A program made the translations under genes and the position numbers. From assembly GCA_017391665.1 (NCBI GenBank), contig JAFOXS010000125.1, forward strand, positions 1 to 14,188: 14,188 nt of DNA, written 5' to 3'. Shown piece after piece: positions 13,989 through 14,188 of this stretch. This DNA is from Alistipes sp. (GTDB lineage Bacteria > Bacteroidota > Bacteroidia > Bacteroidales > Rikenellaceae). The notes beneath the pieces were generated by a model. That model was not told the DNA's origin. It was given only the letters and a program-made list of their open reading frames with translations, and did no database searches. Numbering within the stretch: the stretch's first letter is position 1; every line of letters begins with the position of its first letter.

Positions 13989-14188
13989 ATGATTCAGATG
14001 AGATTACTTTTGGGTGATGAGGCCATAGCGCTGGGCGCTATACACGCCGGCATAAGCGGAGTGTATGCCTACCCTGGCACACCCTCAACCGAGATAACGG
14101 AGTTTATCCAGCTTAACGCCCCCGAGGTGCGCAGTCGCTGGTGCACAAACGAGAAGACGGCCATGGAGGCGGCTCTCGGCATGTCGTA
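13989..14188 (+). CDS. iorA: indolepyruvate ferredoxin oxidoreductase alpha subunit, 5' part
   Basis: The first 66 codons are present and the frame runs off the window. The sequence LLLGDEAIALGAIHAGISG, then VYAYPGTPSTEITEFIQ and NEKTAMEAALGMSY, matches the N-terminal pyrimidine-binding domain of IorA-type thiamine-diphosphate enzymes; Glu in NEKTAMEAA is the conserved acid of that domain. The enzyme oxidatively decarboxylates arylpyruvates (indolepyruvate, phenylpyruvate) to aryl-acyl-CoA with reduction of ferredoxin, together with IorB. The ATG at 13989 and the in-frame ATG at 13998 are both possible starts; the second begins directly on the conserved MRLLLGDEA. Lies 7 bp after the omega-amidase gene. 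Related oxidoreductase alpha subunits cannot be fully excluded from this fragment. Confidence 0.82.
   Translation, partial: MIQMRLLLGDEAIALGAIHAGISGVYAYPGTPSTEITEFIQLNAPEVRSRWCTNEKTAMEAALGMS

Noticed and set aside
1..14188. CRISPR arrays, tRNA, rRNA, IS elements or an anti-phage system
   Set aside because: I saw no regularly spaced direct repeats, no cloverleaf or rRNA-like sequence, no transposase or integrase, and no known defence-gene domains.

Overview
The window looks like chromosomal DNA from a member of the Bacteroidales. The main evidence is the Bacteroidota-type promoter element TAnnTTTG (TATCTTTG, TATATTTG, TACCTTTG) in front of most transcription units, A-rich leaders without a clear Shine-Dalgarno sequence, and gene families typical of the group: PadR-DUF2812 pairs, secreted tricorn-like S41 peptidases, C1B peptidases with signal peptides, and CE1-type esterases with an N-terminal beta-sandwich. 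Genus is not certain; Alistipes/Rikenellaceae or a Prevotella-like gut lineage would fit. Nothing marks the window as a phage, plasmid or large mobile island.

Layout. 1-314: non-coding leader with promoters and a candidate operator. 315-1210: PadR-type regulator overlapping a DUF2812 membrane protein, then a hairpin terminator. 1352-2704: secreted serine hydrolase, closed by a long bidirectional hairpin. 2785-2846: a short remnant of the 3' end of a C1 peptidase gene (minus strand). 2942-3565: flavoprotein with an iron-sulfur-flavoprotein-type cysteine cluster, followed by a 73-codon remnant of an internally deleted glycosyltransferase and another bidirectional hairpin. 3853-6164 (minus): two tandem secreted C1B (bleomycin hydrolase-like) peptidases. 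6428-8460: msrA and glnA as a likely operon, closed by a 32-bp perfect palindrome. 8530-8650: an intergenic element that is an imperfect palindrome over its whole 121 bp, with about 24-bp inverted termini. 8650-13042 (minus): secreted esterase followed by a large tricorn-like S41 peptidase. 13235-14188: omega-amidase and the start of an indolepyruvate ferredoxin oxidoreductase alpha subunit (iorA), which runs off the end.

How the genes fit together. Five of the full-length proteins carry signal peptides and are hydrolases (two alpha/beta hydrolases, two C1 peptidases, one tricorn-like peptidase), so much of the window serves breakdown of peptides and esters in the periplasm or outside the cell. 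MsrA and GlnA form a cytoplasmic repair/nitrogen-assimilation unit. The omega-amidase next to iorA suggests coupling of glutamine-dependent transamination of aromatic 2-oxo acids with ferredoxin-linked decarboxylation of those acids.

The least ordinary features are the palindromic intergenic element at 8530-8650, the paired gene scars at 2785-2846 and 3572-3793 that bracket the flavoprotein gene, and the palindrome over the start of the PadR transcript. I found no CRISPR array, tRNA, rRNA, transposase or clear new multi-gene system.
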